DNA from: Paraburkholderia sp. ZP32-5
GTDB lineage: Bacteria; Pseudomonadota; Gammaproteobacteria; Burkholderiales; Burkholderiaceae
Reading direction: 5' to 3'
Assembly (NCBI RefSeq): GCF_021390495.1
Contig: NZ_JAJEJP010000002.1
Location: forward strand, 992,001 to 1,056,000
DNA: 64,000 nucleotides
Both the position numbers and the translations under genes were made by a program. The notes under the pieces are model-generated. The model saw only the letters and a list, made by a program, of their open reading frames with translations, was not told where the DNA came from and ran no database searches. Numbering within the stretch: position 1 is the stretch's first letter; each line of letters opens with the position of its first letter. Shown one piece after another: positions 27,655 to 36,476 of this stretch.

Positions 27655-27692
27655 ATTCGCCCGACGTGAGATGGTCGGCAAGCCCCGACACG

Positions 27693-27920
27693 CTACCTGC
27701 CTGCCGCCGTGACGCGATCCGCGACGGTATTGTCTACCAGCGCCGCATCGGTCAGTGTCGCGGGAATATCGAAGAATTGACGTGCCGTCGCGACGTTCGG
27801 AGGATTCAGCCGCAGCGTCGCCGCAACGTACGGCAGCATGTTCTTCCACGCGGCGTCGGAGATCGCCGGGTCGGCGTGTGTACCGTGCGTGTCATGAAAG
27901 AGGCGCCCAGGTCCGAAAGA
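27693..27920 (-). pseudogene. 3' remnant of an unidentified gene
   Basis: On the minus strand an open frame ending in TAG at 27693-27695 encodes about 75 residues with normal high-GC third positions and a protein-like sequence (LFHDTHGTHADPAISDAAW, then WKNMLPYVAATLRLNPPNV). Upstream it runs into the 3' end of glgA in another frame, and no start codon or ribosome site fits. It looks like the tail of a gene whose front was lost at the glgA boundary. I do not recognise the family. Confidence 0.4.
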
Positions 27921-27933
27921 CGCGCTCCGCGCG

Positions 27934-29562
27934 CTACGCACTACGCGCGAGTTCGCCCGAGCTCTGATCAAACCCGCTTTCGGCGCGCCTGCGCGTTGCG
28001 TTGGCGGTCGCCGTCGTTTGCCGGTCTGGCGTTTTGAGTGCACGGGCGTCCCGGAGCGCACCGCGTGCATCGACGAGTTGCGCGTACAGCGCGAGATAAT
28101 TCGACGCCGGAATTTGCCAGCCGGAATCGCGGTTCATCGCATTGCGCTGCAACGCGTGCCATGACGACGGACTCATGAAGGCTGCCAACGCGCGGTCCAT
28201 CGCGTGCACGACATTGTGCGGATGGTCGCCGTCGAATAGAAAACCGGTCGGGCAACCGTCATCGGGCGTCTGATGCGGCGCATAGTCGATGATCGTATCG
28301 GCGAGGCCGCCGACACGCGAGGCAACCGGAATCGTGCCGTAACGCATTGCGTACAGTTGTGTCAGTCCACATGGCTCGAAGCGGCTACCGTGCAGCAGGA
28401 TGTCGGCGCCCGCGTGGAGCATATGGGCGCGACGCTCGTCGTAGCCGATCTGCACGCCAAGACGGCCAGGCCACGCGGCGGCCAGTTCCTGCATCGCGCG
28501 CTCGAGGCTGCGCTCGCCCTGTCCGAGCACGGCGAACTGCAGGCGCGGATGTTGTTGCAGCAGTTCGGGCAGCGCGCGCACGATGACATCCGCCATTTTC
28601 TGTTCAGTCAGACGGCTGCCGATCGCGACGAGCGGTGCAAAGGGATCGCGCGTCAGGCCAAACGCCTGTTGCAATTCGCGTTTGCACGCCTGCTTGCCGA
28701 CCGTGTCGTCGACGCTATAGCGGCGTGCGATATATTCGTCCGTGGCCGGATCCCACACCGACGTATCGATGCCGTTCACGATGCCACTCAGCTTCGCCCG
28801 CTGCGCCTGCAGCACACCTTCCATGCCGTGCCCGAACTGCGGCGTCATGATTTCGTTCGCATAGCGCTCGCTCACAGTCGTGACGCGATGCGCGTGAACA
28901 ATGCCCGCCTTCATCATGCTGAGCGAACCATAAAACTCGATGCTGCGTTCGTCCGTTAGCGCGGGCACGACCAATTCGGGCGGCACGCCAATCCAGCCGG
29001 CCAGTGCAAGCGGATGGTTGCCTTGAAAGGCGAGGTTATGGATCGTGAAGACGCTTTTCGCCGCGACGCCGGCAACGCGCATGAAGAGCGGCGTGAGACC
29101 CGCGTGCCAATCATGCGCGTGCACGATATCGGGGCGCCTCAGATTGCGAACGCCGCGTGCGACTCGCGTGGCCGCTGCGGCGAGCGACGCAAAACGCGTC
29201 AGGTTGTCGAGATAATCATGACCCTGCGGATCGCGGTACAAGCCTTCGCGCGCGAATAGATGGTCCATTTGCAACAACAGCACGGTGACGTCGCTACCGG
29301 GCATGCGTGCCCGCAGCAGACGTGCGTCACCGCCGGGCAGACCGGTCATCCGCGCAACGGGGACAATATCGACCGCGCATGCAAGCGCCGCCGGGTAGGC
29401 GGGCATCAGTATCGAGACGTCCACGTTCGCATCGCGCAAGGCGACGGCGTAGGCGCTGACCATATCGCCGAGGCCGCCGGATTTGGCGAGCGGGAAAGCT
29501 TCAGAAGCGACAAGAAGGACGTTAAGCGGCAAGGTAGCCCCCACAAGGACGCGTTTTTGCAC
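27934..29562 (-). CDS. glgA: glycogen synthase GlgA
   Basis: A 542-residue GT5 enzyme that transfers glucose from ADP-glucose to glycogen. Family marks: KSGGLGD at the ADP-glucose site, HAHDWHAGL, FTIHNLAFQG, GIVNGIDTSVWDP, IGSRLTEQK and GSRFEPCGLTQLYAMRYG. The true start may be a TTG about 11 codons in (LPLNVLLVASEAF), where most homologues begin. The last 40 residues are an unconserved Arg/Thr/Ala-rich tail and lie next to a gene remnant, so the 3' end may have been rearranged. No other glg gene is in the window. Confidence 0.92.
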   Translation of the reverse strand: MQKRVLVGATLPLNVLLVASEAFPLAKSGGLGDMVSAYAVALRDANVDVSILMPAYPAALACAVDIVPVARMTGLPGGDARLLRARMPGSDVTVLLLQMDHLFAREGLYRDPQGHDYLDNLTRFASLAAAATRVARGVRNLRRPDIVHAHDWHAGLTPLFMRVAGVAAKSVFTIHNLAFQGNHPLALAGWIGVPPELVVPALTDERSIEFYGSLSMMKAGIVHAHRVTTVSERYANEIMTPQFGHGMEGVLQAQRAKLSGIVNGIDTSVWDPATDEYIARRYSVDDTVGKQACKRELQQAFGLTRDPFAPLVAIGSRLTEQKMADVIVRALPELLQQHPRLQFAVLGQGERSLERAMQELAAAWPGRLGVQIGYDERRAHMLHAGADILLHGSRFEPCGLTQLYAMRYGTIPVASRVGGLADTIIDYAPHQTPDDGCPTGFLFDGDHPHNVVHAMDRALAAFMSPSSWHALQRNAMNRDSGWQIPASNYLALYAQLVDARGALRDARALKTPDRQTTATANATRRRAESGFDQSSGELARSA

Positions 29563-29803
29563 TGATCAGTGCGGAAAGGACAGGGCATCGTGACAGCAAG
29601 CCCTGTGCCCAGACGTCCCAGTTGGAGGCGCGGATACCGTACTTACGCGCCGACCCCGACTGGCGCGGATTCGCGAATGTCTCTACAGCGGTCGGTCATG
29701 AACGAATTCCGACGACACGTACGCGGCTGCGCGTAAAAACGCGCGACTCGGCAACGGTAGCGCAGGTCGAGCCTCGAAACCCATCGTCATTTAAGCCCCG
29801 AGG

Positions 29804-30586
29804 TCAGCGCTCCGCGGGGATGACTTGTAGAAGCGGTTCGGGCGTCAGCGCGATCTTCCCTGTAAAGGGCCGGTCGTGAGCAAGGATGAGCACGATTGTC
29901 GTTGCGAATACAGCGGAAAACAGACTGATTGCCACAGCAGATGCCCGCCGGTTTTCACAATGAACCAACGCGATCGCGAACAGCAGGCAGACGCCCAAAA
30001 ATATCAGGCACGCCCATTTAACGGCGTTCACTTCGGTTCGGCTAATCAGAATCCGCTCGCGACGGGCTTCGAGCGCCTGTCGCAGGGATGCCACCACCTC
30101 GCGCTGCGCTGTCTGCTGTCCGGGCGTATTCACGGCGAGAGAAAGCGTGGACTGAATTGCCTTGTTTAACGACGGAGGACTGATGTTGAGCGTGACAACT
30201 CCCTTCGCCATCAACGGCCATTCGGTCGTTGCCGTGTATTGGATATAGTCGCGTACCAGCCTTCGCAATTCGACTTGTGATTCGGGTGGCAGAACGGCGG
30301 ACATGACAACGATCGAGCGCAGCGCACCGGCTTCCATGTCGACCGCGGCATTGGCGCGAGCCGTGTCGTTCCAGACTTCTGCGGCAGTAAATGCGATGAA
30401 CAGGCCGAAGATAATGCCGATTGGAGAAAGCAAGGCGGGGGAAATAGCCCCATATGACCGGCCATGCTGGCCGCCAGCGAGCCTGGCCGTGATGACATGA
30501 AGCGCTGCGCCCGTGAGAAATGTCGCGCCGAAGGCGACGAGTGTCATCAGCCATATCGGCAGATCGTGCAACCATGTGCTCATCAT
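29804..30586 (-). CDS. DUF4239 (bestrophin-like) membrane protein
   Basis: A 260-residue inner-membrane protein of the DUF4239 type, which resembles bestrophins. It has two membrane helices near the N-terminus (LPIWLMTLVAFGATFLTGA; LLSPIGIIFGLFIAFTAAEVW), a soluble middle with QVELRRLVRDYIQY, and two more helices near the C-terminus (WACLIFLGVCLLFAIALVH; AVFATTIVLILAHD). The start is fixed by GGAGG 8 bases before ATG 30586. An ion-channel role is a family guess, not shown. Confidence 0.78.
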   Translation of the reverse strand: MMSTWLHDLPIWLMTLVAFGATFLTGAALHVITARLAGGQHGRSYGAISPALLSPIGIIFGLFIAFTAAEVWNDTARANAAVDMEAGALRSIVVMSAVLPPESQVELRRLVRDYIQYTATTEWPLMAKGVVTLNISPPSLNKAIQSTLSLAVNTPGQQTAQREVVASLRQALEARRERILISRTEVNAVKWACLIFLGVCLLFAIALVHCENRRASAVAISLFSAVFATTIVLILAHDRPFTGKIALTPEPLLQVIPAER

Positions 30587-30887
30587 TGTGGCTTCCTCCA
30601 CGCGCGGCTTGACTTGAATGCAGGTGAATACGCGCTCAACCAAACCATGGGAGTCAATCGACAGTCTGTACGCGCGACCACTATCCACCGCAAGAATCGG
30701 CGGGGTAGATTCTGCGCAATTGAGAGCGGGGCTTACTGCAAACGAAATACGAGAGGCGACGGACCACGCGGGGGGGGGGATCAATCAATTATGTCGGATC
30801 GAGCCCGGTGAATCAGCGGCCGTCCGGGATAACAATAGGCAGGCGCGCCAAAACGCGCGCGTATGAAAGTTACCTTCGATTTGCTTG
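30587..30887. other. 301-bp gene-free stretch with a poly-G tract
   Basis: Lies between the 3' end of the desaturase gene and the start of the DUF4239 gene and should hold the DUF4239 promoter. The only notable element is the run of ten G at 30770-30779 (separate entry). Confidence 0.5.
30770..30779. repeat. poly-G tract of ten
   Basis: Ten consecutive G on the plus strand (ten C on the coding strand of the DUF4239 gene), about 184 bases upstream of that start. It may be slippage-prone or a sequencing artefact. Confidence 0.6.
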
Positions 30888-31880
30888 CTATTTGCCTGCA
30901 AAACCGACGGAAGCAGGCGGATTTCCCTGGAAGTAGTCGGACTCTACGTTCGCCACTGGATGTACAACCGGCGCGAATGCGTAGTTCCTCAACCACTCGC
31001 TGTAACCGTTGACCAGAAAGTTTCCGGAGCGCTCGACATATTGCTGGTGGGACATCTGATAGACCTTGCCAAGCGCAAACCAGGGCACCTGCGGCAAGTC
31101 ATGGTGAACCAGATGATAGTTATTGTTCAGAAACAGTAACCGCCACCACCATCCCGCTTCATTGATCACCGTGCGATGCGCATGCTCGTGCGCGACTCGA
31201 TGCTCATGAAACGAACGCACCGAGGCAAGCGATAGCGAGCCATACCCCGCGCCGACGATAAACAGCCACGCGGGTATTCCGCAGATACGCTGCAACCACG
31301 TGGTCAGCGCGGCCAACGCGGCAAGATGCGCGAGCCACGCGGGCACGTCGCGCCAGTCGCCATCGGTGATCTTGCCAAGCGCTTGCGCGCCGGTCGCGGC
31401 AAGCGAAAACGCCGGCCCGACCAGCATGCGGCCGATCAACGTATTGCGAAGAACGAGCAGCGCGCGCATCGCCGTTCCCGCGCGTTGCCATTCATCGGCA
31501 GTGACGAAATAGCTCTCGGGATCGTGAGCGGGTTGCGTCAGATGCGCATCGTCGTGATGCCGCAGATGCGACTCGCGATAGATGCGATAAGGAAACCACA
31601 CCGCCAGCGGCGCGAAGCCGATCAACGCATTGACTAAGCGCGAACGCGTCGGATGACCGTGCAGCAGTTCGTGTTGCAACGACATATACGAGGTGCCGAG
31701 CACCGCAAGCAGCAGCGTCGTGATCGGCAGACCGAGTGTGCGCGCATGCATCGCGACGCCGAACCAGCCGCCGTAGATCATGGCAATCAGCATCCATGTC
31801 GGCCATTGCGTGCGCCACGTCCAGCTTGTCGTGAGACGGGCGATGTGGTTGCGCTGAGTGTCGTCGAGATAGATCGCCAT
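30888..31880 (-). CDS. membrane fatty acid desaturase
   Basis: A 330-residue membrane di-iron desaturase/hydroxylase. The three histidine boxes are present: HELLHGH, HLRHHDDAH and HLVHHDLP, with an extra HEHRVAHEHAH. Hydrophobic helices separate them (LIAMIYGGWFGVAM; LLLAVLGTSYMSLQ). It probably introduces a double bond into membrane acyl chains; substrate and position cannot be read from sequence. Three phased copies of CGTGGATA lie 92-121 bases upstream of its start. Confidence 0.88.
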   Translation of the reverse strand: MAIYLDDTQRNHIARLTTSWTWRTQWPTWMLIAMIYGGWFGVAMHARTLGLPITTLLLAVLGTSYMSLQHELLHGHPTRSRLVNALIGFAPLAVWFPYRIYRESHLRHHDDAHLTQPAHDPESYFVTADEWQRAGTAMRALLVLRNTLIGRMLVGPAFSLAATGAQALGKITDGDWRDVPAWLAHLAALAALTTWLQRICGIPAWLFIVGAGYGSLSLASVRSFHEHRVAHEHAHRTVINEAGWWWRLLFLNNNYHLVHHDLPQVPWFALGKVYQMSHQQYVERSGNFLVNGYSEWLRNYAFAPVVHPVANVESDYFQGNPPASVGFAGK

Positions 31881-31971
31881 CGTCGGATCGGTCGTGATGC
31901 AGGTTCAGACCGATCGTACGAGGCAATGCTGTGAGTCCGAACCAATTTGTTCGGCAATGCATCTGTGCAAA

Positions 31972-32001
31972 CGTGGATAGTGCGTGGATAACGCGTGGAT
32001 A
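31972..32001. repeat. three CGTGGATA direct repeats at 11-bp period
   Basis: CGTGGATA occurs at 31972-31979, 31983-31990 and 31994-32001. The exact 11-bp spacing puts all copies on one face of the helix. The site is upstream of the desaturase gene and behind the CDP-diacylglycerol diphosphatase gene. Confidence 0.55.
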
Positions 32002-32035
32002 GCGGGCATGTGTGTGCATTCCGGCCCGCCCACGC

Positions 32036-32854
32036 TCATCGATCGTCGGCCACCTTGCACGCGTGATCGAGCAGCCCTTCGGCGGTGCCGCTGCCGTTGT
32101 CGACATCGAGGCCGCTATTGACGATCAGCCAGCCGTCCGTGTTCGCCGACGCGCCCGCGCCCGTCACGAGGATCGTTTGCGAGGCCATCGTCGCGGTATT
32201 CGGATTGTCCCGCGCGACGATTCTGAACGGGTTGTCCGCGCCCGTCAGTGAGGTCACGCGCATGATCCGGTAACGCTCGCCATCGATCGTGTCCCAACGC
32301 CATTCACCGGGCGCGTCGTGCGCGTGAGTCGCGAGCGCCGCGCTGATGTCGCGTCGCATACAGTCGATATGGATATGCAACTGATTCTGCGAGCGGCGAT
32401 ATTCGGAGTTGATTTCGAGGCCCAACTGATCGTCGGGCAAGTCGCGTTTGACTGCTTGCTGAACGTAACGACGCGAATCCCACGCGTCGCTCCAATAATC
32501 CTTGGCACCGGGCGCAAGGATCAGCGGACTCTCGATGCCGGTAATCCGGTCGGTCGGCATCAGCAGATACTGCGAGCGGCCGAAAATATCCTTCAGAACC
32601 ACATAGCGTTTGTCGAGATCGACAACCGTGCATTGGCCCGGCGTGCCGGTGGCCTGTTGCGACGGCACGCAGCGGATATCGACGATCTTCCACAGCGCAT
32701 TGGAATCGACGTGCGAAAGATGCGCGCAGGAGGTCGCGCCGAGCGCGGCCGCGAGCGTGACGCTCAGGCGGGGAAGCTGGCGCAAAAAACGCTGTAAAAA
32801 GCGGCGCGGAACGTTGGATTGTGTGCGGGCGGTGGCGGGTGTCGTCATCGTCAC
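32036..32854 (-). CDS. cdh: CDP-diacylglycerol diphosphatase
   Basis: A 272-residue enzyme that splits CDP-diacylglycerol into CMP and phosphatidate. It shows the family pattern ALWKIVDIRCVPSQ, CTVVDLDKRYVVLKD, QYLLMPTDRITGIESP, and the HIT-like catalytic stretch SQNQLHIHIDCMRRD. The N-terminus is a basic region plus a hydrophobic segment ending in GATSCAHL, which could be a lipoprotein signal or an anchor. It follows the amidase gene by 54 bases on the same strand. Confidence 0.9.
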   Translation of the reverse strand: MTMTTPATARTQSNVPRRFLQRFLRQLPRLSVTLAAALGATSCAHLSHVDSNALWKIVDIRCVPSQQATGTPGQCTVVDLDKRYVVLKDIFGRSQYLLMPTDRITGIESPLILAPGAKDYWSDAWDSRRYVQQAVKRDLPDDQLGLEINSEYRRSQNQLHIHIDCMRRDISAALATHAHDAPGEWRWDTIDGERYRIMRVTSLTGADNPFRIVARDNPNTATMASQTILVTGAGASANTDGWLIVNSGLDVDNGSGTAEGLLDHACKVADDR

Positions 32855-32908
32855 TTTGAGTGGTTGTTTGGGAAAGCGTAGCGAAGTTGCGGGTTGGCGG
32901 ATCAGGAA

Positions 32909-34363
32909 TCAAAGCACGGGCGCGGGCGGTGCGCCGAGCACCTGTTCGACCGCGATGCCGATCGCGAGTAGCCGGCGGTCCGAGCCGAGCGGTCCATCGA
33001 GTTCGAGTCCGACCGGCAACCCGTTCGCGCTGATGCCGGCCGGCAGCGAGAGCCCCGGAATGCCGGCCGTGCTGGCCGGATCGGTATTGCGCAGAAAGGC
33101 TTCCATCGTATCGATCGGCGCGCCGCCGTTTATCGTCACTGTCGACGAACCGTTCAGATCGTCGATCGGCACCGCGGCGAGCCGCGTGGTCGGGAACAGC
33201 AGTGCATCGACTCGCGCGTCGGCGAACGTTGCGGCCATATAGCGCTGCAGACGCGGGCGCCAGTAATTGAGCGCCGTCGCGTAATGCGAGCCGAGCACGT
33301 CGGCGAGCACTTCGTCGTAGATCGCGCGCACGTCCGGGCTCGCAATGCGCGCGGCAAGCTCGGCAACCGTCTGCACCGGCGCGCGGTTCGCGACCAGCCA
33401 CGCGAGCACGTCGTCGCGCGCCTCGTGAATGGCAATTGGGCCGCCGACCATCCCGTTCAGATACGCGAGATCTTCCATCGCGACCGGCACGAAGATGACG
33501 CCCGCCGCTTCGAGCTTTTTCAACGCGGCACGCGCGACGTCTTCGACCTGTCGTTCGAGCGCGTCCCACAGCGGCGCGGGCAGGCCGATGCGCAAACCGA
33601 CGAGCGCGACTTCGGGCAGTGCGCCCGCGCCGGTGATCACACCGTCGAGCAGCGCCAGATCGGCGACGCTACGCGCCATCGGCCCAACCGTGTCACGCGT
33701 ATGACTGATCGGCACGACCGCATCGGGATCGTGATAGCGCCGCTCGCCGGCGCCGTTGCCGACCGAGGGACGAAAGCCCGCAGTGCCCGTCAGCGCGGCG
33801 GGGATACGGGTCGAGCCGCCGGTATCGGTGCCGAGTCCGGCGGGCACGATGCGCGCCGCGATCGCGACGGCGGTGCCGCCCGACGAGCCGCCCGGCATCA
33901 GCGACGGGTCGTACGGATTGCGCACCGGCCCCGCATGCGCGGCCAGGTTCGTGCTCGTGATACCGAACGCGAGCTCGTGCATATTGGCCTTGCCGAGCAC
34001 GATCGCGCCCGCGTCGACGAGACGTTGCACCGACGGCGCGGTCGTCGCCGGTACGAAGCCTTCGAGTGCGGGCGTGCCCGCTGAAGTCGGCAAGCCGGCT
34101 GTGTTGATGTTGTCCTTGACGACGATCGGCAGGCCGCACAGAGGCAACTGTGCTCGTGCTGTCGCGGGCAAGCCGTCGATGCGCCGCGCGGCCGCGAGCG
34201 CGCCGTCGAGATCGAGGGTGGTGAGCGCGTTCAGATGCGAGAGGGCGGCGGCGCGCGCGAGCAACGTTGCCACGTAGTCGGAGGCTTGCAGGCGGCCGGA
34301 CTGCAACGCAACGACTGCTTGCGTCGCGCTCAGCGCGAGTTGTGCGTCGACGGTCCAGCTCAT
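32909..34363 (-). CDS. amidase, indoleacetamide hydrolase-like
   Basis: A 484-residue amidase-signature hydrolase. The Ser-cisSer-Lys triad is seen as K83 in VVKDN, S160-S161 in PGGSSGGT and nucleophile S184 in TDTGGSTR. The stretch LPLCGLPIVVKDNINTAGLP followed by TSAGTPALEGF matches indoleacetamide hydrolases best, but no tryptophan monooxygenase gene is nearby, so auxin synthesis is not supported by context. ATG 34363 is chosen because homology starts right there; the longer frame to 34549 adds a low-complexity leader. Confidence 0.85.
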   Translation of the reverse strand: MSWTVDAQLALSATQAVVALQSGRLQASDYVATLLARAAALSHLNALTTLDLDGALAAARRIDGLPATARAQLPLCGLPIVVKDNINTAGLPTSAGTPALEGFVPATTAPSVQRLVDAGAIVLGKANMHELAFGITSTNLAAHAGPVRNPYDPSLMPGGSSGGTAVAIAARIVPAGLGTDTGGSTRIPAALTGTAGFRPSVGNGAGERRYHDPDAVVPISHTRDTVGPMARSVADLALLDGVITGAGALPEVALVGLRIGLPAPLWDALERQVEDVARAALKKLEAAGVIFVPVAMEDLAYLNGMVGGPIAIHEARDDVLAWLVANRAPVQTVAELAARIASPDVRAIYDEVLADVLGSHYATALNYWRPRLQRYMAATFADARVDALLFPTTRLAAVPIDDLNGSSTVTINGGAPIDTMEAFLRNTDPASTAGIPGLSLPAGISANGLPVGLELDGPLGSDRRLLAIGIAVEQVLGAPPAPVL

Positions 34364-34694
34364 GGCCGGGGTCTCCGTATCGATGGATGTATGGCTGCCG
34401 GTGTCGTGGCACAGAGGCGCGCGCGAGGCCACGGCCTGGCTTCGCGCGAATGCGAAGCGGGGCGAGTGCGAGTCACGCGAAGAGGGTGTGGGAGTTCCAG
34501 CGGCATCCGTAGAGGTGGCGGGCAGGTCACGCGCAGAAAGCGAACACAACGGTTCACCTATTCTGGCACAACCGCCTGAAAGCGGATGCCGGGCAATGCA
34601 CTGTCACGGTGGCGACCGTGACGATGGTGGCGCCAACTCGACGGCGGCACGTGATCCGTGCGCGTTGCGGCCGTCTTCAGCGGTGCCGCTGCGC
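34364..34694. other. 331-bp gene-free stretch
   Basis: Upstream region of the amidase gene, GC-rich, without a clear promoter, repeat or RNA element that I can see. Confidence 0.4.
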
Positions 34695-34910
34695 CTACTG
34701 GTGATTGTCGATCCACATGCGTCCCCAGTCGGACGCATAGGCGAGTGCGTGTTCTTCGTCGAAGAAGTAATCGAGGGCGTCGAACGAATACGCGCGGCGC
34801 TTATTGGCATTGCTTTCCTCGATCGTCAGATTCGCGGCGAATAGTCCATTGGGCAGTAGTTGTGTGGCCGCTTCGACCTCGTAGCCCTTATAGCGAATGT
34901 GTGAGTTCAT
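34695..34910 (-). CDS. small conserved-looking protein (YKGYE type)
   Basis: A 71-residue cytoplasmic protein. It begins IRYKGYEVEA, has an alternating strand LFAANLTIEES and ends with a helix AYSFDALDYFFDEEHALAYA followed by WID. The same order (YKGYE, A-x-strand, RxF..F, A-rich helix, ID) is found in the protein at 55814-56095, so the two are probably distant paralogues. No function is known to me. Confidence 0.6.
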   Translation of the reverse strand: MNSHIRYKGYEVEAATQLLPNGLFAANLTIEESNANKRRAYSFDALDYFFDEEHALAYASDWGRMWIDNHQ

Positions 34911-35213
34911 GATCTTGACTTGTCAGTATGTCCGCGTGTCTCGCGCGGATAACCAGTGCGTACGACGCCGCCCCGTCACGCCGGACGTTTGTTCGTGAAG
35001 CGGCGAGCAGAGGTTAGCGTAGGACGCGCTGCGCAGCGGGTGAACCAATCTTTCGTCGTATGCAAATCAGCGCGGCGCGGGAGGGATAGTCAGGAACCCG
35101 GATCGGAACAAAACCGCTATGTTCGATCACACTATTCGCGGTGGGGATAGGTGTCTGTTATGTGGCGCACGGAGCGCGCGAAGCCCGCAGAGCTGGGCTT
35201 CGCAACAGAGGTG
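34911..35213. other. 303-bp gene-free stretch
   Basis: Upstream of the small YKGYE gene and behind the FMN reductase gene. No gene, terminator or clear repeat seen. Confidence 0.4.
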
Positions 35214-35906
35214 TCAGGCGGTCTGAGGCACGCGCTCGAAGTTGGCCGCGATGGAAGAGGTTTGCGTAGCAGTATGAGTCGAAGCGGGCTGCGCCAGCGT
35301 GGCCGCGATGCTCGGCGTGCGATGTGTGTTGAACGCCAGCGCGAATTGCGCGGCCTGCTGGCCGACCGTTGCGAGCTGTTCGACGACCTTCGCATCGGAG
35401 CAGCTATCGGCTGTGTCGAAGCGTGTCTCCAGCGTATTGATACCGGCGCCGAACGGCGTCGGCCAGCCGCGCAACGCATGCACGATCGAGCGCAGCGAGG
35501 TCAGCACGGACCCCGCTGCCTGCCATCCATACGAGGTGACGATGCAGCCGACCGCGCGGCCGTCCAGATACGGACGCTCGTCGGCGCGCAGGTCTTCGAG
35601 CGTGTCGAGCGCGTTCTTCACGAGACCCGATACGCCGCCGTGATAGCCGGGTGTCGCGATGATCAACGCATCCGCGTGACGCACGGCTTCGACCAGTTCG
35701 AGCTGCTCGTCGGTACGCGCTGAGTGCTCCGGAGCGTAGTGCGGCAGGCTGTGCAAAAAGGCGCCGCCGAATAGGCGGGTGTGGGCGCCGGCGGCTTCGG
35801 CGCCGCGCAGCGCGAAAGCGAGCGCGCGCTCGGTCGACGACGCCGCGCGCGTCGTGCCGCCAATGCCGACAATCAGCGGCCGGCGGGAATGATCGGATCT
35901 GTTCAA
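35214..35906 (-). CDS. NAD(P)H-dependent FMN reductase
   Basis: A 230-residue flavodoxin-fold reductase. The N-terminus has IVGIGGTTRAASSTERAL (phosphate-binding loop for FMN), then FLHSLPHYAP, ADALIIATPGYHGGVSGLVKN (the flavin-contact motif PGYHGG) and YLDGRAVGCIVTSYGWQAAG. The last 45 residues are low-complexity Thr/Ala/Ser and unconserved. It likely supplies reduced FMN to a partner enzyme, which is not visible nearby. Confidence 0.85.
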   Translation of the reverse strand: MNRSDHSRRPLIVGIGGTTRAASSTERALAFALRGAEAAGAHTRLFGGAFLHSLPHYAPEHSARTDEQLELVEAVRHADALIIATPGYHGGVSGLVKNALDTLEDLRADERPYLDGRAVGCIVTSYGWQAAGSVLTSLRSIVHALRGWPTPFGAGINTLETRFDTADSCSDAKVVEQLATVGQQAAQFALAFNTHRTPSIAATLAQPASTHTATQTSSIAANFERVPQTA

Positions 35907-36154
35907 GCGAATGCTCCTTCCTTCGATGGCGGCTCATCACATGGTCTGTCGCGCGGCGCGTAGCGAAGCTGCCATGCAGCGCTCGCGATACGGCGGCGCG
36001 CGCGTTGACCGCGGCGAACCGGACTTTGAAGTGTCATCTTAATGAGCGGCCGCCGCGGGACTAAGCGACTTTTTGTGATAACAATATAACCACGCCTCTG
36101 CGCCACTGCGCGCGCGTGCAAAGGCACAGTGCAAGCTCGCGCATGGAGATCCAC

Positions 36155-36220
36155 ATGAACGCGCGGTCGATAAGCATATGGCGAACCGTTGGTTGGGCGC
36201 CGGGCGAGCGACGGTTATGA
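36155..36220 (+). CDS. 21-residue small ORF ahead of a terminator
   Basis: ATG 36155 has GGAG 6 bases upstream and opens MNARSISIWRTVGWAPGERR plus Leu, then TGA. A second frame, ATG 36178 to TGA 36240, overlaps it. Both end just before the CU-rich stretch and terminator, the layout of a leader peptide or of a small RNA that carries a small ORF. Coding status is uncertain. Confidence 0.3.
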   Translation: MNARSISIWRTVGWAPGERRL

Positions 36221-36295
36221 TGAATCCGTCTCCTCCATGACATCTCCTTTGACATGGGACTCGGCCTCGTTGCGTTAGTGACGAGGCCTTTTTTT
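36221..36295 (+). ncRNA. candidate small RNA 3' part with anti-SD motifs
   Basis: The plus strand shows TCTCCTCC (36229-36236) and TCTCCTTT (36243-36250) in a region that can fold as CCATG...CATGG, followed by a strong terminator. Repeated CUCC motifs complementary to ribosome sites, plus an intrinsic terminator, are typical of some Burkholderiales trans-acting small RNAs (for example NcS27). The 5' end is not determined; no convincing promoter was found. Confidence 0.35.
36263..36295 (+). terminator. intrinsic terminator
   Basis: GGCCTCGT (36263-36270), a 10-base loop, ACGAGGCC (36281-36288), then seven T. Perfect 8-bp GC-rich stem with a T-run on the plus strand only. No annotated gene ends here, so it terminates the small-ORF/small-RNA transcript. 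Confidence 0.85.
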
Positions 36296-36476
36296 CGTCG
36301 ATCGTTTGGGGGCTTGCGAAGGCGCTGCTGTTTGCCGCCGTGGTGTCGCCGCGATGTCGTTGCCATGTCGTTGCGTCTAGCGGTGCGTGCCCGCATCAGC
36401 CAGCGTCGCATCACAATTGCGCCGCGTCTCGCATGCTACGATGCCCGCCTGGATTCCCGGCGAGATCGAGCAGACA

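Larger units (their letters stand above)
35907..36476. other. 570-bp region with a candidate small RNA/uORF element
   Basis: Contains a 21-codon frame with a good ribosome site (36155-36220), anti-Shine-Dalgarno-like repeats and a strong intrinsic terminator (36263-36295), listed separately. The remainder looks empty. Confidence 0.5.

Noticed and set aside
32909..34363. Auxin biosynthesis by the indoleacetamide route
   Set aside because: Only the hydrolase-like gene is present; no tryptophan monooxygenase gene is near and the amidase family is broad.
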